DNA of 64,000 nt from Verrucomicrobiaceae bacterium. Its GTDB lineage: Bacteria > Verrucomicrobiota > Verrucomicrobiia > Verrucomicrobiales > Verrucomicrobiaceae. Position 1 is the stretch's first letter; each line of letters begins with the position of its first letter. The notes beneath the pieces were generated by a model. That model was not told the DNA's origin. It searched no databases and saw nothing but the letters and a program-made list of their open reading frames with translations. The stretch lies in the NCBI GenBank assembly GCA_016713035.1, contig JADJPW010000001.1, positions 1,426,001 through 1,490,000 of the forward strand. The letters are read 5' to 3'. This document shows positions 16,687 through 26,097 of the stretch, piece after piece. A program made the position numbers and the translations under genes.

Positions 16687-18288
16687 CTATTTTTGTGGGC
16701 AGAGATCGATGCAGTCGATGGCATAGCCTGGACTGAGGAAGCCCTCGGCTGAGCGACCACTGACGACGGAAATTTTCAGCGTGTTCACGCCTTCCACGAA
16801 GGCGCTGGCGGGCACGCTGAAGCTGTGGGTGGCGTTGTTGCCGCGATAGGTGCCGATGGTGATGGAGCGTGAGTCGGGCTGGGCAGAGTTCTTTTGCAGC
16901 TTCGAGGTCCACGAGTTCATGGCAAGGCGCGGACGTGCTCCGGCAAAGGAGGCACTAAGGCCGATGCGGACGCTGTAGTTGCGGAGTTGCTCGCGGGTGA
17001 GGCTGAACTTCACGGTCTGCGTGCCATTGACCCGCATCCACTGGTAGGCGGGGAAGTCGGCGAGCGGGCTCGTGCCGATGGTGAAGTCGCCTGTTACCCA
17101 TTTAGCCTGACGGACATCGGAGGGATGCATCATGGAGATCTTGCCGCCATTGCGGAACTCCAGCGGCGTGCCGTCCCAGTCGCCGATGCGCCAGAGAGCG
17201 TTGGTTTGTGCGGGATCACGCGTGATGGTGATGGCCGGCAAGATGGTGGTTTCGCCTGCTTTGACGGTAACAGCGGCCGTGTGAACCATGAGTTCGCCTT
17301 TATAGATTTGGAGCGTGTAGTTGCCTGGCTTCACGCCGGAGCAAGGTTTGTCGGCCTTGGCCCAATACTGCGCGTCTTTGTTGGAGAGGCCGATGAGGTA
17401 GTCGTGCTTGGCATCACATCCGTGCAGGGCTTCGAGCTTCACACTGCCGCGTTTGTCGGCACTCACATAGCCTTTGAGATCGAGCTGAGCGATGAAGCTC
17501 ATATCCGGCGCAGCGGGTGTGCTGCCATCGGTGAATACGAGAGCGTAGGGGCCATGTAGCACGCCGAGGCGGTTGGGCTCCGTCTGATTGTGGCCGGAGT
17601 TCATGTAGTTATACACCTCGGCATTGTTCTCTCCGGTTTGATTCTGGATGTCGCGGAAGAATGGGCCACCTGCGGAGCTTTCGCGGCTGCCATAGACCAT
17701 GAAAACGCCGACGCCTTTGCCCGTGACACCACGAATGTCGAGGTCCATCGCTCGCTCGTTGCCGTAGTATTTGCTGCGGCTGGTTTTGTCCGCGAAACCA
17801 AAGACATCCGAGGACTCGATGGCCCCAGTGGTGCCACGCAGATCTGATCCCTTCGGTGCCGATGGAAAGGGTGCGCTTTTCAGCCGCGTGATCCAGCGCA
17901 ACTCGCCCACGTTTGGCTCTTTCTCGGCGTGCGTAGCCATATAGATCGTGTTCTCGCCTTTGCGGACGATGTAGTAGTGCGTGAGATTCTGCGCGACTTC
18001 GTTGGCAGCATCCGTGGCGACGGTGATGACGATTTGTTGGTCATTCACCGAGAGCATCGTCTTCGTACCTTCCGGGCCAAGTCCCGAGGCAATGCCCGAG
18101 CTTTTCGGCCCATGCAGTTCCGTGCCGTGTAGCTTGATGGAGGTGATGCTGCCGCTGGATTGCAACACACTGAAAACCAATCCGGCACCGGTATCCACGG
18201 TGTAGTGCTTCTCGCCCGTTTTGACGCCAAAACCCGCCCAAGCGGTGGTGCTGAGAACAAAGAGAGCGAGGAGGTTGGCGAGCTTCAT
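16687..18288 (-). CDS. secreted PL4 rhamnogalacturonan lyase (RhiE-like)
   Basis: A 533-residue exported polysaccharide lyase family 4 protein cleaving rhamnogalacturonan I by beta-elimination. The signal peptide is MKLANLLALFVLSTTAWA. The catalytic beta-super-sandwich includes the family-typical segments GGPFFRDIQNQTG, YNYMNSGHNQTE (with a conserved His) and RLGVLHGPYALVFTDG. A small beta domain (residues about 300-360) and a C-terminal galactose-binding-like module (from about 370 to the end) follow. A -35/-10 pair and a NarL-like 7-2-7 inverted repeat lie directly upstream, implying regulation by the nearby two-component system. Confidence 0.88.
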   Translation of the reverse strand: MKLANLLALFVLSTTAWAGFGVKTGEKHYTVDTGAGLVFSVLQSSGSITSIKLHGTELHGPKSSGIASGLGPEGTKTMLSVNDQQIVITVATDAANEVAQNLTHYYIVRKGENTIYMATHAEKEPNVGELRWITRLKSAPFPSAPKGSDLRGTTGAIESSDVFGFADKTSRSKYYGNERAMDLDIRGVTGKGVGVFMVYGSRESSAGGPFFRDIQNQTGENNAEVYNYMNSGHNQTEPNRLGVLHGPYALVFTDGSTPAAPDMSFIAQLDLKGYVSADKRGSVKLEALHGCDAKHDYLIGLSNKDAQYWAKADKPCSGVKPGNYTLQIYKGELMVHTAAVTVKAGETTILPAITITRDPAQTNALWRIGDWDGTPLEFRNGGKISMMHPSDVRQAKWVTGDFTIGTSPLADFPAYQWMRVNGTQTVKFSLTREQLRNYSVRIGLSASFAGARPRLAMNSWTSKLQKNSAQPDSRSITIGTYRGNNATHSFSVPASAFVEGVNTLKISVVSGRSAEGFLSPGYAIDCIDLCPQK

Positions 18289-18325
18289 GGGTGATATTGG
18301 TTGGCCTTTCAAGGATCCACACAGT

Positions 18326-18355
18326 TTATCATGAGCCTCATTGTTTTAATCACAA
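18326..18355 (-). promoter_or_regulatory. promoter of the PL4 lyase gene
   Basis: On the minus strand TTGTGA (18350-18355) and TGATAA (18326-18331) are 18 bases apart, about 37 bases before the ATG at 18288. The -35 box directly abuts the inverted repeat at 18357-18372, the geometry expected for an activator-dependent promoter. Confidence 0.55.
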
Positions 18356-18356
18356 C

Positions 18357-18372
18357 TACCCCGAACGGGTTA
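18357..18372 (-). promoter_or_regulatory. NarL-type 7-2-7 operator, copy 1
   Basis: TACCCCG-AA-CGGGTTA is two inverted heptamers with a 2-base spacer, matching the layout of NarL-family sites (heptamer consensus TACYYMT). A copy with one changed base is at 22627-22642. It lies between the two PL4 genes and just upstream of the -35 box for the gene at 18288. Confidence 0.65.
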
Positions 18373-18379
18373 GCCTGAG

Positions 18380-20191
18380 CTACTCCAGCTCCAAGCTCAG
18401 GTAATCATACATCACATGACGGTCCGGGCCTTTGACGTTGGTTTGCGTGAGGGTGAGGGTGTTTTTGCCTGCGCGGAGTTTTGCGGCGGGGATGCGGACG
18501 TGTTCGACACTGTATTTGGCGAGGATGCTCTGGCGAATGAGGGCGTTGCCGCCATGCTGAGTGGGTCTGACCGTGGTGAGGGGCTTCTTGTCGTCGTTGA
18601 GGTGGAGGTCGATGCGTGCGCCGTGGGCACTGGCGATAGCGAGGGTGAGCACAGCGTCCTTCTTGGGCGCGGCATCGAGCTGGAAGTGGATGCGCCATGG
18701 CCAGGGCTGGAGCTTGTCTTTGCCATATCCGCATTGGGCGTAGTTCCAGTCTTTGGCGGCAGTGCTTTGACCGATGGTGAAGTCGAGTGGGTTCGGAAAT
18801 GCATTGCTGAAGCGCTGCCAGAGGAAGCCCTGAAAATAGACATCGCCATGAGCGAACTCGGCGGCGGTGCGGTCGGGCACGCCGATCTCCCAGACGAGTT
18901 TTCCGTGATGCGGCACCTGCCAGGTGAGATCGCCCAGCGTGGTTGTTTCTCCGGCGGTGACCTCGATGTTCGCCTTTGTGAACTCGCCGACGGCACCGGC
19001 GGTGTAGGCGTAGAGGGTGTGCTTGCCGGGACGGATGCTGGGCAGTGTGAAGCGGCCTTCGGCATCGGCGCGGGTCCAATATTGATAGTGGCGTGATTCG
19101 AGCTGCCAGTTGCCCTCTGGCTCAGGTTGGGCGAGGCCAATCCAAGCGTTCGCGGCGGTGAGTTGGGGTTTTTGTGCGTCTTGGATGATGAGGCGTCCAG
19201 TGACTTCACCACGATCTTTTGCAGCGGGATATTGGGGCTGATCGGTGAGCCAGGCATAGGGCCACTGGGCCTTCTCCTTCTTCACACGTTCACGCGCATC
19301 GGCCCACATGGCGGGGACATCGACGGCGGTGTTGCAGTAGAGCAGGTAGGGGCCAAAGATTTTGCTCCATTTCTCGCCCGCCTTCACCTTGATCCTGGAG
19401 GCTTCGTAGTGGTTCATGCCGAAGTGAATGTGATTCACATGGGCGGCGGCATTGAGATCGCGCTTGGTGGGGCCATCATTAAAGAAATCGTAGCCTCCGC
19501 AGACGATCCAGGCACCGGTCTTCTTCTCTGCATAGGCGTGGCCCCAGCAGCCGAGTTCGTGATAGCTGGCATTGAAGTCGTATTTGCAATCGTAGTGCCC
19601 AGCACGCGGCCCCTGCGTGAGTTTCAGGATCTCTTTGATGGGTGTCTTCTCCGCCGTGAGGTAGTCGGCGGGATCAGGCATGCGCCAGTGCCGGAGGGCG
19701 TCCACGCAGATCCAGTCGTGAGTCTCCGGCGGCGTGCGCCAAACCATGCGCCACTCGCTGCACTCGGTCTCAGGATACGTCGCCGGATGATCGAGAATGG
19801 CGTAGGCGTAGAGTCCCGTATCGCCCCTGCGCAGGACGAAGTGGATCTCGATGTCCAAAGCCTGCGCCTTGCCCTTCCACGCATTGTGGCAGGAGACATC
19901 CACCATCTCTGCCGTGGAGTGCTGCACGGTGAAGACGGCATTCTTCGGCTGCCGGTAGCGAGTGGTGCCGTCCATGCTGAAATAAACATTCTGGCGGCGA
20001 CCCGACTGATCGATCATCTCCATGCCGCGATACTTCATGGAGGAAAGCGTGGCGCTGGCTTTGTGAAGAGTGACGGAGAGCAGGCCGTTGTCGATTACAG
20101 CATATGCATCCTGCTCAGTCAGGCGCACTTCGTCAGCACGGGCCAACGAGGTGAAAAAGATGAGGTAGATGAGGAGGAAAGTGAACTTCAT
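18380..20191 (-). CDS. secreted PL4 rhamnogalacturonan lyase, plant/fungal-type architecture
   Basis: A 603-residue exported protein (signal peptide MKFTFLLIYLIFFTSLARA). The N-terminal lyase domain shows the PL4 segments KYDFNASYHELGCWGHAY, WIVCGGYDFFNDGPTKRD and NHIHFGMNHYEAS. A carboxypeptidase-regulatory/FnIII-like domain lies at about 330-425 (GRFTLPSIRPGKHTLYAY). A C-terminal beta-sandwich CBM-like domain is at about 435-603. This matches three-domain PL4 enzymes, distinct from the shorter neighbour at 16687-18288. Two complementary lyases plus a CE12 esterase indicate degradation of branched acetylated pectin. Confidence 0.86.
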   Translation of the reverse strand: MKFTFLLIYLIFFTSLARADEVRLTEQDAYAVIDNGLLSVTLHKASATLSSMKYRGMEMIDQSGRRQNVYFSMDGTTRYRQPKNAVFTVQHSTAEMVDVSCHNAWKGKAQALDIEIHFVLRRGDTGLYAYAILDHPATYPETECSEWRMVWRTPPETHDWICVDALRHWRMPDPADYLTAEKTPIKEILKLTQGPRAGHYDCKYDFNASYHELGCWGHAYAEKKTGAWIVCGGYDFFNDGPTKRDLNAAAHVNHIHFGMNHYEASRIKVKAGEKWSKIFGPYLLYCNTAVDVPAMWADARERVKKEKAQWPYAWLTDQPQYPAAKDRGEVTGRLIIQDAQKPQLTAANAWIGLAQPEPEGNWQLESRHYQYWTRADAEGRFTLPSIRPGKHTLYAYTAGAVGEFTKANIEVTAGETTTLGDLTWQVPHHGKLVWEIGVPDRTAAEFAHGDVYFQGFLWQRFSNAFPNPLDFTIGQSTAAKDWNYAQCGYGKDKLQPWPWRIHFQLDAAPKKDAVLTLAIASAHGARIDLHLNDDKKPLTTVRPTQHGGNALIRQSILAKYSVEHVRIPAAKLRAGKNTLTLTQTNVKGPDRHVMYDYLSLELE

Positions 20192-20273
20192 GGCTGAAGT
20201 GAATCCTACGGGCGCTGGCTACAGCTTTAAGCAGCCTCCAATTATCTCAATCGGGTGATGCTGTGCCACCTTT

Positions 20274-22598
20274 TCAAATGGGCACCCGACGACGACGGAG
20301 CATCAAACTGGCGATACCGCAGATTAGCAGTAGAGCCCGTGAAGGCTCGGGCACAGCGACGATGGCAATGGAGCCGTCTGTGGTGAAGCTGCTGATGTCC
20401 CAGCCGTAGCCAGTGCCGCTGATGTCGGGCAGATCGAAGCCGAGATTGTCATCTCCATTGCCCATAATCAGCCCACTATAAGAGGCTGCGAGAAAGCGTG
20501 AGGCAAAAGTGGGAGAAGCTCCCAGACCTGTCCAGTCCATGAGATCAAAAACCTCCGGCCCTAAGGGTGAGAGCGTCGATGGAAGGATCGAGAGATTGCC
20601 ATTAAAAAGAAGTGTGTTGGTGCCAGTGCCAGTGAAAACCAGCTTGTCTGAGGTTGAACCAGGACTGATGCCCAAAATGGTGCTGCTGCCGGATTGAAAG
20701 TCGAATGTGCCGCTACCAGATGCAGGTGTGAAGGTAAGTGTGCCATAGTCCGTCGATGCCACACCATCGCCCGCATGGATGATTGATCCGCTGGATACAG
20801 TGAAACTACTGCCCTGCACGATGCCTGTGCCCAGCAAGCTAGCTCCACTGGCCACGGTGACTGCGCCGGTGCCACTGGTGCCAACGCCGCCACTACCGAT
20901 CTGCAAGGCACCGGCTGTGACATTGGTCGCACCGGCGTAGGTGTTGGTGCCGGTCAGAGTGAGGGTGCCATTTCCCGTTTTTGTGAAACCATTGGCACCT
21001 GAGAGGACGCCTGAAAGTGTGATGTCGTGTGCTGCATCAGCGGCGTCAGCAGCTTTGATGATCACGCCAGTGCCATTGAGGTTCATCGCCATTGAGGAGG
21101 ACCAATCAGCCTTGGCTGCGAGTGTTCCTGCCGTAAGATTGATGCTGTCTGTGTAGGCATTGGTCGTGGCCTTCACGATACCGCCGCTGCCAATGTAGAG
21201 ATTTGCCGATGCTCCATTCAGCGTCAGATTGCCATAAGAACCTGCAAAGCCACCGGTCATGCCAAAGGTGATTTTCTCCGTGGTAGTGGTGCCTCCTGTG
21301 AGCAATAGCTCGCCGGAAGAAGCATAGGTGGCTGAGCCCTTACCGATGACGATGCCGCCACCAGCGGTATCGGTGTTGGTGAGTGTGCCGCCGGTGACTT
21401 GAAAGAGAGTTGTGCGTGTGTTGTTCGCCGCACCGATGGTGAGTTCGCCGCCAATGGTAAGACTACCGGTGCCACTCACTTGTCCGCTCGCAGCAGAGTT
21501 TGATCCGGCAAGGTTCACTGCTCCTGCTACGGTGGCCGTGGCGTTATTGACCTGGAATCCGCTGGTGCCCATGTTCCGAGCTGTGCTGGTGGTGGCTCCG
21601 CCAGTAGTGGAGAAGTTATAGGTTCGAGTGAGAGAAACGGTGGAAGCACTGAAGGTTCCACCGTTGATGACGATGCCTGACCCGTCGGGCGTGTTTGCGG
21701 AGGTGGAAATGCCGCCACTAAAAGCAACGGTGCCTGCCGTGACGATCAGTTTTCCATTTTGAGTGCTGCCACCTCCAAAAGTCGAAGCTGAGGCCACCGT
21801 AATATTGGCGCTGGCATTGTTCACGGTGATGGTGCCACCAGCCACAGCACGCAGTGTGCCTAGTGAGCTGGTGCCACTCCCAGTGAGAGTGACGTTACCA
21901 GTGCCGTTATTGATCACATTGATCGCGGAGGCACCGCCTTTATTGATCGTGCCCGTTATATTGACCGCTCCAGCGGTTCCTCCGATGTTGAGGGTTTTCG
22001 TGCCTGCTGCGCCGCCTGTGCCACCGAGGATGTTGCCAGCGATGGTCAGGCTGTTGGTGGTGCTGCTGTTGTTGATCGTGGTGGTCCCTGTGATGGCGGT
22101 GCCCAGGGTGAGGTTGGCATTGACCAACTGATTGGCAGCCACGGTGCTGTTCATGGTGATGGCGCCAGTCGTATCTAAGGTGAGTGTTTGCGCACCGACA
22201 CCACCGGAGCCAAGGGTGAAGGCAGCTGCGCTGGCAGTGTCGAATATGACGGTGGCGACTGTGAGGCCAGTGCCGAGATCAATGGTGGTATTGCCGTTGC
22301 CATCATTGTTGAAGGTGGCCGAATCTCCTGTGCCAGGAACTGGCGTAGCACTCCAGTTTGCGCCGGCCCAAGTTGAATCCGTCAAGCCCGTCCATGCTCC
22401 ACTAGCTGCGCGGACTGGTTGGTTGCAGACACCCATCAATCCAAGCGCCGCGACCAATGCGATGCGTAATGCCCACTGTCGCCTGCTACTCACCCGCCAA
22501 TTTGTGGCGTTGCTATTCACGACGAATTTGGAAGCCGGCAGAAACGGAATCATCGCAGTAAGGAAACTCATCATAAGGGCAAAAAGAACAGCCCCCAT
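20274..22598 (-). CDS. PEP-CTERM protein with autotransporter-associated beta-strand repeats
   Basis: A protein of about 774 residues, low-complexity Gly/Thr/Asn/Ser-rich, made of parallel-beta repeats of the autotransporter-associated type (for example GNGTLTLTGTNTYAGATNVT). A signal peptide occurs around residues 40-65 (RIALVAALGLMGVC, then QPVRA). The C-terminus has a PEP-CTERM sorting tag: VPEPS, a hydrophobic stretch and RRRR. It should be exported and processed by an exosortase-type system. No classical autotransporter barrel is present. The start is uncertain: TTG at 22625, ATG at 22598, or ATGs at 22574/22571. A NarL-like site lies just upstream. Confidence 0.82.
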   Translation of the reverse strand: MGAVLFALMMSFLTAMIPFLPASKFVVNSNATNWRVSSRRQWALRIALVAALGLMGVCNQPVRAASGAWTGLTDSTWAGANWSATPVPGTGDSATFNNDGNGNTTIDLGTGLTVATVIFDTASAAAFTLGSGGVGAQTLTLDTTGAITMNSTVAANQLVNANLTLGTAITGTTTINNSSTTNSLTIAGNILGGTGGAAGTKTLNIGGTAGAVNITGTINKGGASAINVINNGTGNVTLTGSGTSSLGTLRAVAGGTITVNNASANITVASASTFGGGSTQNGKLIVTAGTVAFSGGISTSANTPDGSGIVINGGTFSASTVSLTRTYNFSTTGGATTSTARNMGTSGFQVNNATATVAGAVNLAGSNSAASGQVSGTGSLTIGGELTIGAANNTRTTLFQVTGGTLTNTDTAGGGIVIGKGSATYASSGELLLTGGTTTTEKITFGMTGGFAGSYGNLTLNGASANLYIGSGGIVKATTNAYTDSINLTAGTLAAKADWSSSMAMNLNGTGVIIKAADAADAAHDITLSGVLSGANGFTKTGNGTLTLTGTNTYAGATNVTAGALQIGSGGVGTSGTGAVTVASGASLLGTGIVQGSSFTVSSGSIIHAGDGVASTDYGTLTFTPASGSGTFDFQSGSSTILGISPGSTSDKLVFTGTGTNTLLFNGNLSILPSTLSPLGPEVFDLMDWTGLGASPTFASRFLAASYSGLIMGNGDDNLGFDLPDISGTGYGWDISSFTTDGSIAIVAVPEPSRALLLICGIASLMLRRRRVPI

Positions 22599-22626
22599 CG
22601 TGATCGGAATTATCCTTTTCAGCAAT

Positions 22627-22642
22627 TACCCCAAACGGGTTA
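22627..22642 (-). promoter_or_regulatory. NarL-type 7-2-7 operator, copy 2
   Basis: TACCCCA-AA-CGGGTTA differs by one base from the copy at 18357-18372. Both are followed on the minus strand by RTTG, which would open a -35 hexamer (TTGCTG here). The -10 box is unclear. It lies 25 bases beyond the response regulator stop codon and in front of the PEP-CTERM gene. Confidence 0.6.
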
Positions 22643-22667
22643 ACCACCCCGCGTCCAGCCCTTCGGA

Positions 22668-23312
22668 TCAAATCGTGCCCGGACCGCGATTCAGGTCGCG
22701 GAACTTCATCGCGGCTTCGGTCCGGGAGTGGACGTGCAGCTTGTCATAAATGCGCTTCAGATGCACTCGCACGGTCTCGATGCTGAGGCTTAGGCGGTGG
22801 GCGATTTCCTTGTTCGCGTGGCCTTGGGAGAGCAATTCGAGAATCTCGGTTTCCCGTTTGGAGAGCTTGGCCGCATCGCTTGATGGCACGGCGGGCCTAT
22901 GAAACGCCTCCACCACGCGCCGAGCGATCTCGGCGCTCATGGGGGCACCACCTTCCCGAAGCTCCATGATAGCTTTGCGCACCTCAGCGGGCGACGAGCG
23001 CTTCAGCAGGTAGCCGCTAGCACCAGCCTTGAGTGCTTCGAAGATCTTATCGTGGTCGCGATACACGGTGACCATCATCACCAGCACATCAGGATGCTGC
23101 ATTTTCAATCTGGCGGTCGTCTCAATGCCTGAGATGCCCGGCAGATGAATATCCATGAGCACGACATCGGGCTTCAATGCAGGCAAGTCTCTCAATGCCG
23201 CCTCACCACTCTGCCATAGTCCGATGCAGCGGCAATCCGGTGTACTATCCACGACTGCTCGCAGGCTCTCCCCGAGCCCGGGATTGTCTTCGACGATGGA
23301 GATGGAGGTCAT
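22668..23312 (-). CDS. NarL/FixJ-family response regulator
   Basis: A 214-residue two-component regulator. The receiver domain has acidic pocket residues E8-D9, phospho-acceptor D54 (VVLMDIHLPG), and the switch T/K positions (MMVTVYRD, YLLKRSSPAE). A LuxR-type HTH occupies about 145-205 (SKRETEILELLSQGHANKEI, then SIETVRVHLKRIYDKL). It is 40 bases after the histidine kinase gene and is surely its partner. NarL-type dimers bind 7-2-7 inverted repeats such as those at 18357 and 22627. Likely an activator of the neighbouring lyase and PEP-CTERM genes; this is inference. Confidence 0.92.
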   Translation of the reverse strand: MTSISIVEDNPGLGESLRAVVDSTPDCRCIGLWQSGEAALRDLPALKPDVVLMDIHLPGISGIETTARLKMQHPDVLVMMVTVYRDHDKIFEALKAGASGYLLKRSSPAEVRKAIMELREGGAPMSAEIARRVVEAFHRPAVPSSDAAKLSKRETEILELLSQGHANKEIAHRLSLSIETVRVHLKRIYDKLHVHSRTEAAMKFRDLNRGPGTI

Positions 23313-23352
23313 GCGGCGATCTAGTTATGGCTTCACAGAACGAGGGCTGTCA

Positions 23353-26097
23353 TTACATTTCATCCACCCGCAGCGTAAACTTCACCATAGTGCCACCGGT
23401 GCCGCTCTCGATTTGGCAGGTGCCGCCGATGCCTGCGAGGCGATTCTGCATGTTACGCAAGCCTTCGCTGTGATGTGATGTCGTTGCGGAGAATCCTTGG
23501 CCATCATCCATGATCATGATGACGAGTCGATTCGCCGTGAAATCAATACTCAGCCGCACCTCGCTTGCTCCAGAGTGCTTCACGGCATTATTCAAGGCCT
23601 CTCGAACAGCCAAAAACAGCGCATGCCGCTGCACTGAGTCTAATGGCACCTCCGGCAGCTCTGTCGAACGTTCCAGCCTCAAAGCGAGCCCACTCACCTC
23701 GATCATCTCTGCTGCAGATGCGGACACATATTCCGCAAACGACGCCAAAGTGTCATGTCGAGGATTTACCGCCCATACGATCTCATCGAGAGTGCTGACC
23801 AGTTGCTGCGCTTTACCAGCAATGACAGGAATTTTCGCCGTACTCGCACTCTCTACTGCTAGGCCGGCTAAAAGCGATATTTCGGTCAAACTCGCACCCA
23901 AATCATCATGCAAGTCCTGCGCGATCCGCTCTCGCTCCATCAATAATCCCGTTTGAGCCTCCAAACGCAGCAACTTCATCCGCGCCCGAGCCCGAGCAAT
24001 CATCCCACCCACACCAAAAGCTACACCCACCACGCCCAACACCGCCAGGGTCTGAAACCAGACAGTTTCATAAAAATGTGGCCTGACCTGTACTGCGAAT
24101 GTAGCAGCCCTCTCACTCCAAACACGGTCATTATTGGCTGCCAGCACCTGAAACACATAATCCCCCGGCGGTACGGACTCGTAAAACACGGAGCGCTGAG
24201 ATCCAACATCCTGCCAGTCTGACTGCAATCCCTCTAGCCGAGTACGGAATCGTACCTTCTCCGCCGCAGCAAAACTCGGTGCCGTAAAGTGAAACTCCAG
24301 CCGCGAACGGCCTGGACCTGTTTGCAGTCTAGCTTCGGACAGCGAGCCAACTTGGCCATTCGCGGTCACTTTTTCTATCCTCACCTTTGGCGGCTCTCGA
24401 TTTAATGTGAACTGTGGCGGTCGAATCGTCGCGATCCCGTGAACCGTCGGAAACCACAGAGTGCCATCACGCCCCCTCCAGCCAGCAGGCTGAAAAGCTC
24501 CTGTGCACTCGCGTGAAGTCATCCCATCCGCACGGTCCAGGTGAATCCATTCCGCGTGTGCACGCCGCCCCGCCGCGATCTCCAGCAAATCCGCTTTAGC
24601 TACCCGGAAAATACCGGCCAAAGACCCCAACCACATAAAGCCCGCTCCATCATCCAGAACACATGTCAGCCGCTCATCCGGCAGCGCCTCCTTCGCCGCA
24701 ATGCGAATCTGGCGACCATGAAGATAAAGATACAGCCCCTCGCCCAAAGTCGTCACCCAGACAGTTCCACCACTTTCCAACAGTAGCGCAGAAACTGCCG
24801 CCCCAGCCGTCTGCACGATCTGCTCGAAATGGCCGCTGCTTTGACGCAACACAGCCCCCTGTACCGTACCCACATAAAGCACTCCATCAGCATCCAGAGC
24901 CAACGCCGTGATCTGCTGCTCAGGTATCCCCTGCCCTGGACCCAAATGCCGCACGGTCCCCTTTTCCCACACAGCCAAGCCATCCGCTCCACCAAGCCAG
25001 AGATTGCCATCACGGTCCGCGATCATTGCCCCGAGCTTACGCATCCAGGGTTTATCGCCTGTCATTGTCTCAAAGCCGCTGCTGGATCGACGATAGACTG
25101 CACCACCTTCTGTCCCCACCCACAACACCCCATCACCGTCTTCACAAAGGCATGATACAGGCTTCGACTTCGTAGGTTCCCCCAGCGCAAAGGACTCAAC
25201 CCCACCCGCCTGGATAAGATCGATGCCCCCACTCCGATTCGCCGCCCACAGCCCTCCTCTACGGTCCTCCAGTAATGCACGCACCTTCCGGTCCGTGATT
25301 CCATCTGCCGTATCGATAACCTGTACACGCCGTGTTCGGATTTGAAAAAGCCCGCTGCCATTCGTGGCCACCCATACATTGCCTTCGCAGTCTTCCAGCA
25401 GCGCAGAGACAACCACTCCCTCTGAAAACGCCCTCAAAACTCGCTCCACCTCGCCCGAGATAGCCACTGCCAGCCCACTGGCCTCCGTCCGCCGCCAGCG
25501 ATTCCCTTGTCGATCTGTCATCTCCAAAGTCTCACCCGTTTCCATCATTACACCCGGCACACTACCCTCCCGTTTGAGGCGATCTGGATAGGCACTCACC
25601 CTCACCGGTTCCCCATCTCCACTTGCGCAGTACACACCATCGGCACACTCGATCCACACCTCATCAGCCCCCTCACTGATCATTCTTTTTACCCGCCGCG
25701 ACTCCTGCACCGCCTCCTCCTCTTCCCAGACTTTCAGCATTTGCCCACCCGACCATTTCCACAGCTCACCTCGCAGCGTTGCGATCCATACCTGACCATT
25801 CTCCAGCGCAAAAACGGCCCTGGGCGGCTGGGTGCCGCCCAATCGAGCCGTCTGCTCCCACGCAACTGAGGAAAAACGCACACCATCAAACTCGACCACA
25901 CCCTCCGCAGTCGCAATCCACAAATACCCATCTAGTGATTGTGCCAGCGAGCGAATATTATTACTCGGAAGCCCATCCTCCGACTGCCAAGAACGAATGA
26001 GAAAGTGATCCTCAGCGGCCAGCCAAGCCCAAGGAAAACTCAAAAAAACCACCCAAAAAAACGACGAGAGATGAAGGGCTTTTTTCATCGCCGCCAT
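23353..26097 (-). CDS. sensor histidine kinase with periplasmic Reg_prop beta-propeller
   Basis: A 914-residue membrane kinase. After a signal sequence come Reg_prop blades (DHFLIRSWQSEDGLPSNNI, then LWIATAEGVVEFDGV, and more) over about 600 residues. A Y_Y_Y domain (VPPGDYVFQVLAANND) and one transmembrane helix near 665-690 follow, then HisKA_3 with phospho-accepting H730 (RIAQDLHDDLGASLTE) and a HATPase_c domain (REALNNAVKHSGAS, DDGQGF, GLRNMQNRL). This is the architecture of hybrid glycan sensors, but the receiver is a separate protein encoded next to it. The ATG overlaps the stop codon of the isomerase gene; M4 is an alternative start. Confidence 0.93.
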   Translation of the reverse strand: MAAMKKALHLSSFFWVVFLSFPWAWLAAEDHFLIRSWQSEDGLPSNNIRSLAQSLDGYLWIATAEGVVEFDGVRFSSVAWEQTARLGGTQPPRAVFALENGQVWIATLRGELWKWSGGQMLKVWEEEEAVQESRRVKRMISEGADEVWIECADGVYCASGDGEPVRVSAYPDRLKREGSVPGVMMETGETLEMTDRQGNRWRRTEASGLAVAISGEVERVLRAFSEGVVVSALLEDCEGNVWVATNGSGLFQIRTRRVQVIDTADGITDRKVRALLEDRRGGLWAANRSGGIDLIQAGGVESFALGEPTKSKPVSCLCEDGDGVLWVGTEGGAVYRRSSSGFETMTGDKPWMRKLGAMIADRDGNLWLGGADGLAVWEKGTVRHLGPGQGIPEQQITALALDADGVLYVGTVQGAVLRQSSGHFEQIVQTAGAAVSALLLESGGTVWVTTLGEGLYLYLHGRQIRIAAKEALPDERLTCVLDDGAGFMWLGSLAGIFRVAKADLLEIAAGRRAHAEWIHLDRADGMTSRECTGAFQPAGWRGRDGTLWFPTVHGIATIRPPQFTLNREPPKVRIEKVTANGQVGSLSEARLQTGPGRSRLEFHFTAPSFAAAEKVRFRTRLEGLQSDWQDVGSQRSVFYESVPPGDYVFQVLAANNDRVWSERAATFAVQVRPHFYETVWFQTLAVLGVVGVAFGVGGMIARARARMKLLRLEAQTGLLMERERIAQDLHDDLGASLTEISLLAGLAVESASTAKIPVIAGKAQQLVSTLDEIVWAVNPRHDTLASFAEYVSASAAEMIEVSGLALRLERSTELPEVPLDSVQRHALFLAVREALNNAVKHSGASEVRLSIDFTANRLVIMIMDDGQGFSATTSHHSEGLRNMQNRLAGIGGTCQIESGTGGTMVKFTLRVDEM

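Noticed and set aside
19127..20197. 356-codon plus-strand frame opposite the second PL4 gene
   Set aside because: Antisense shadow of a secreted lyase with clear PL4 motifs; no start context.
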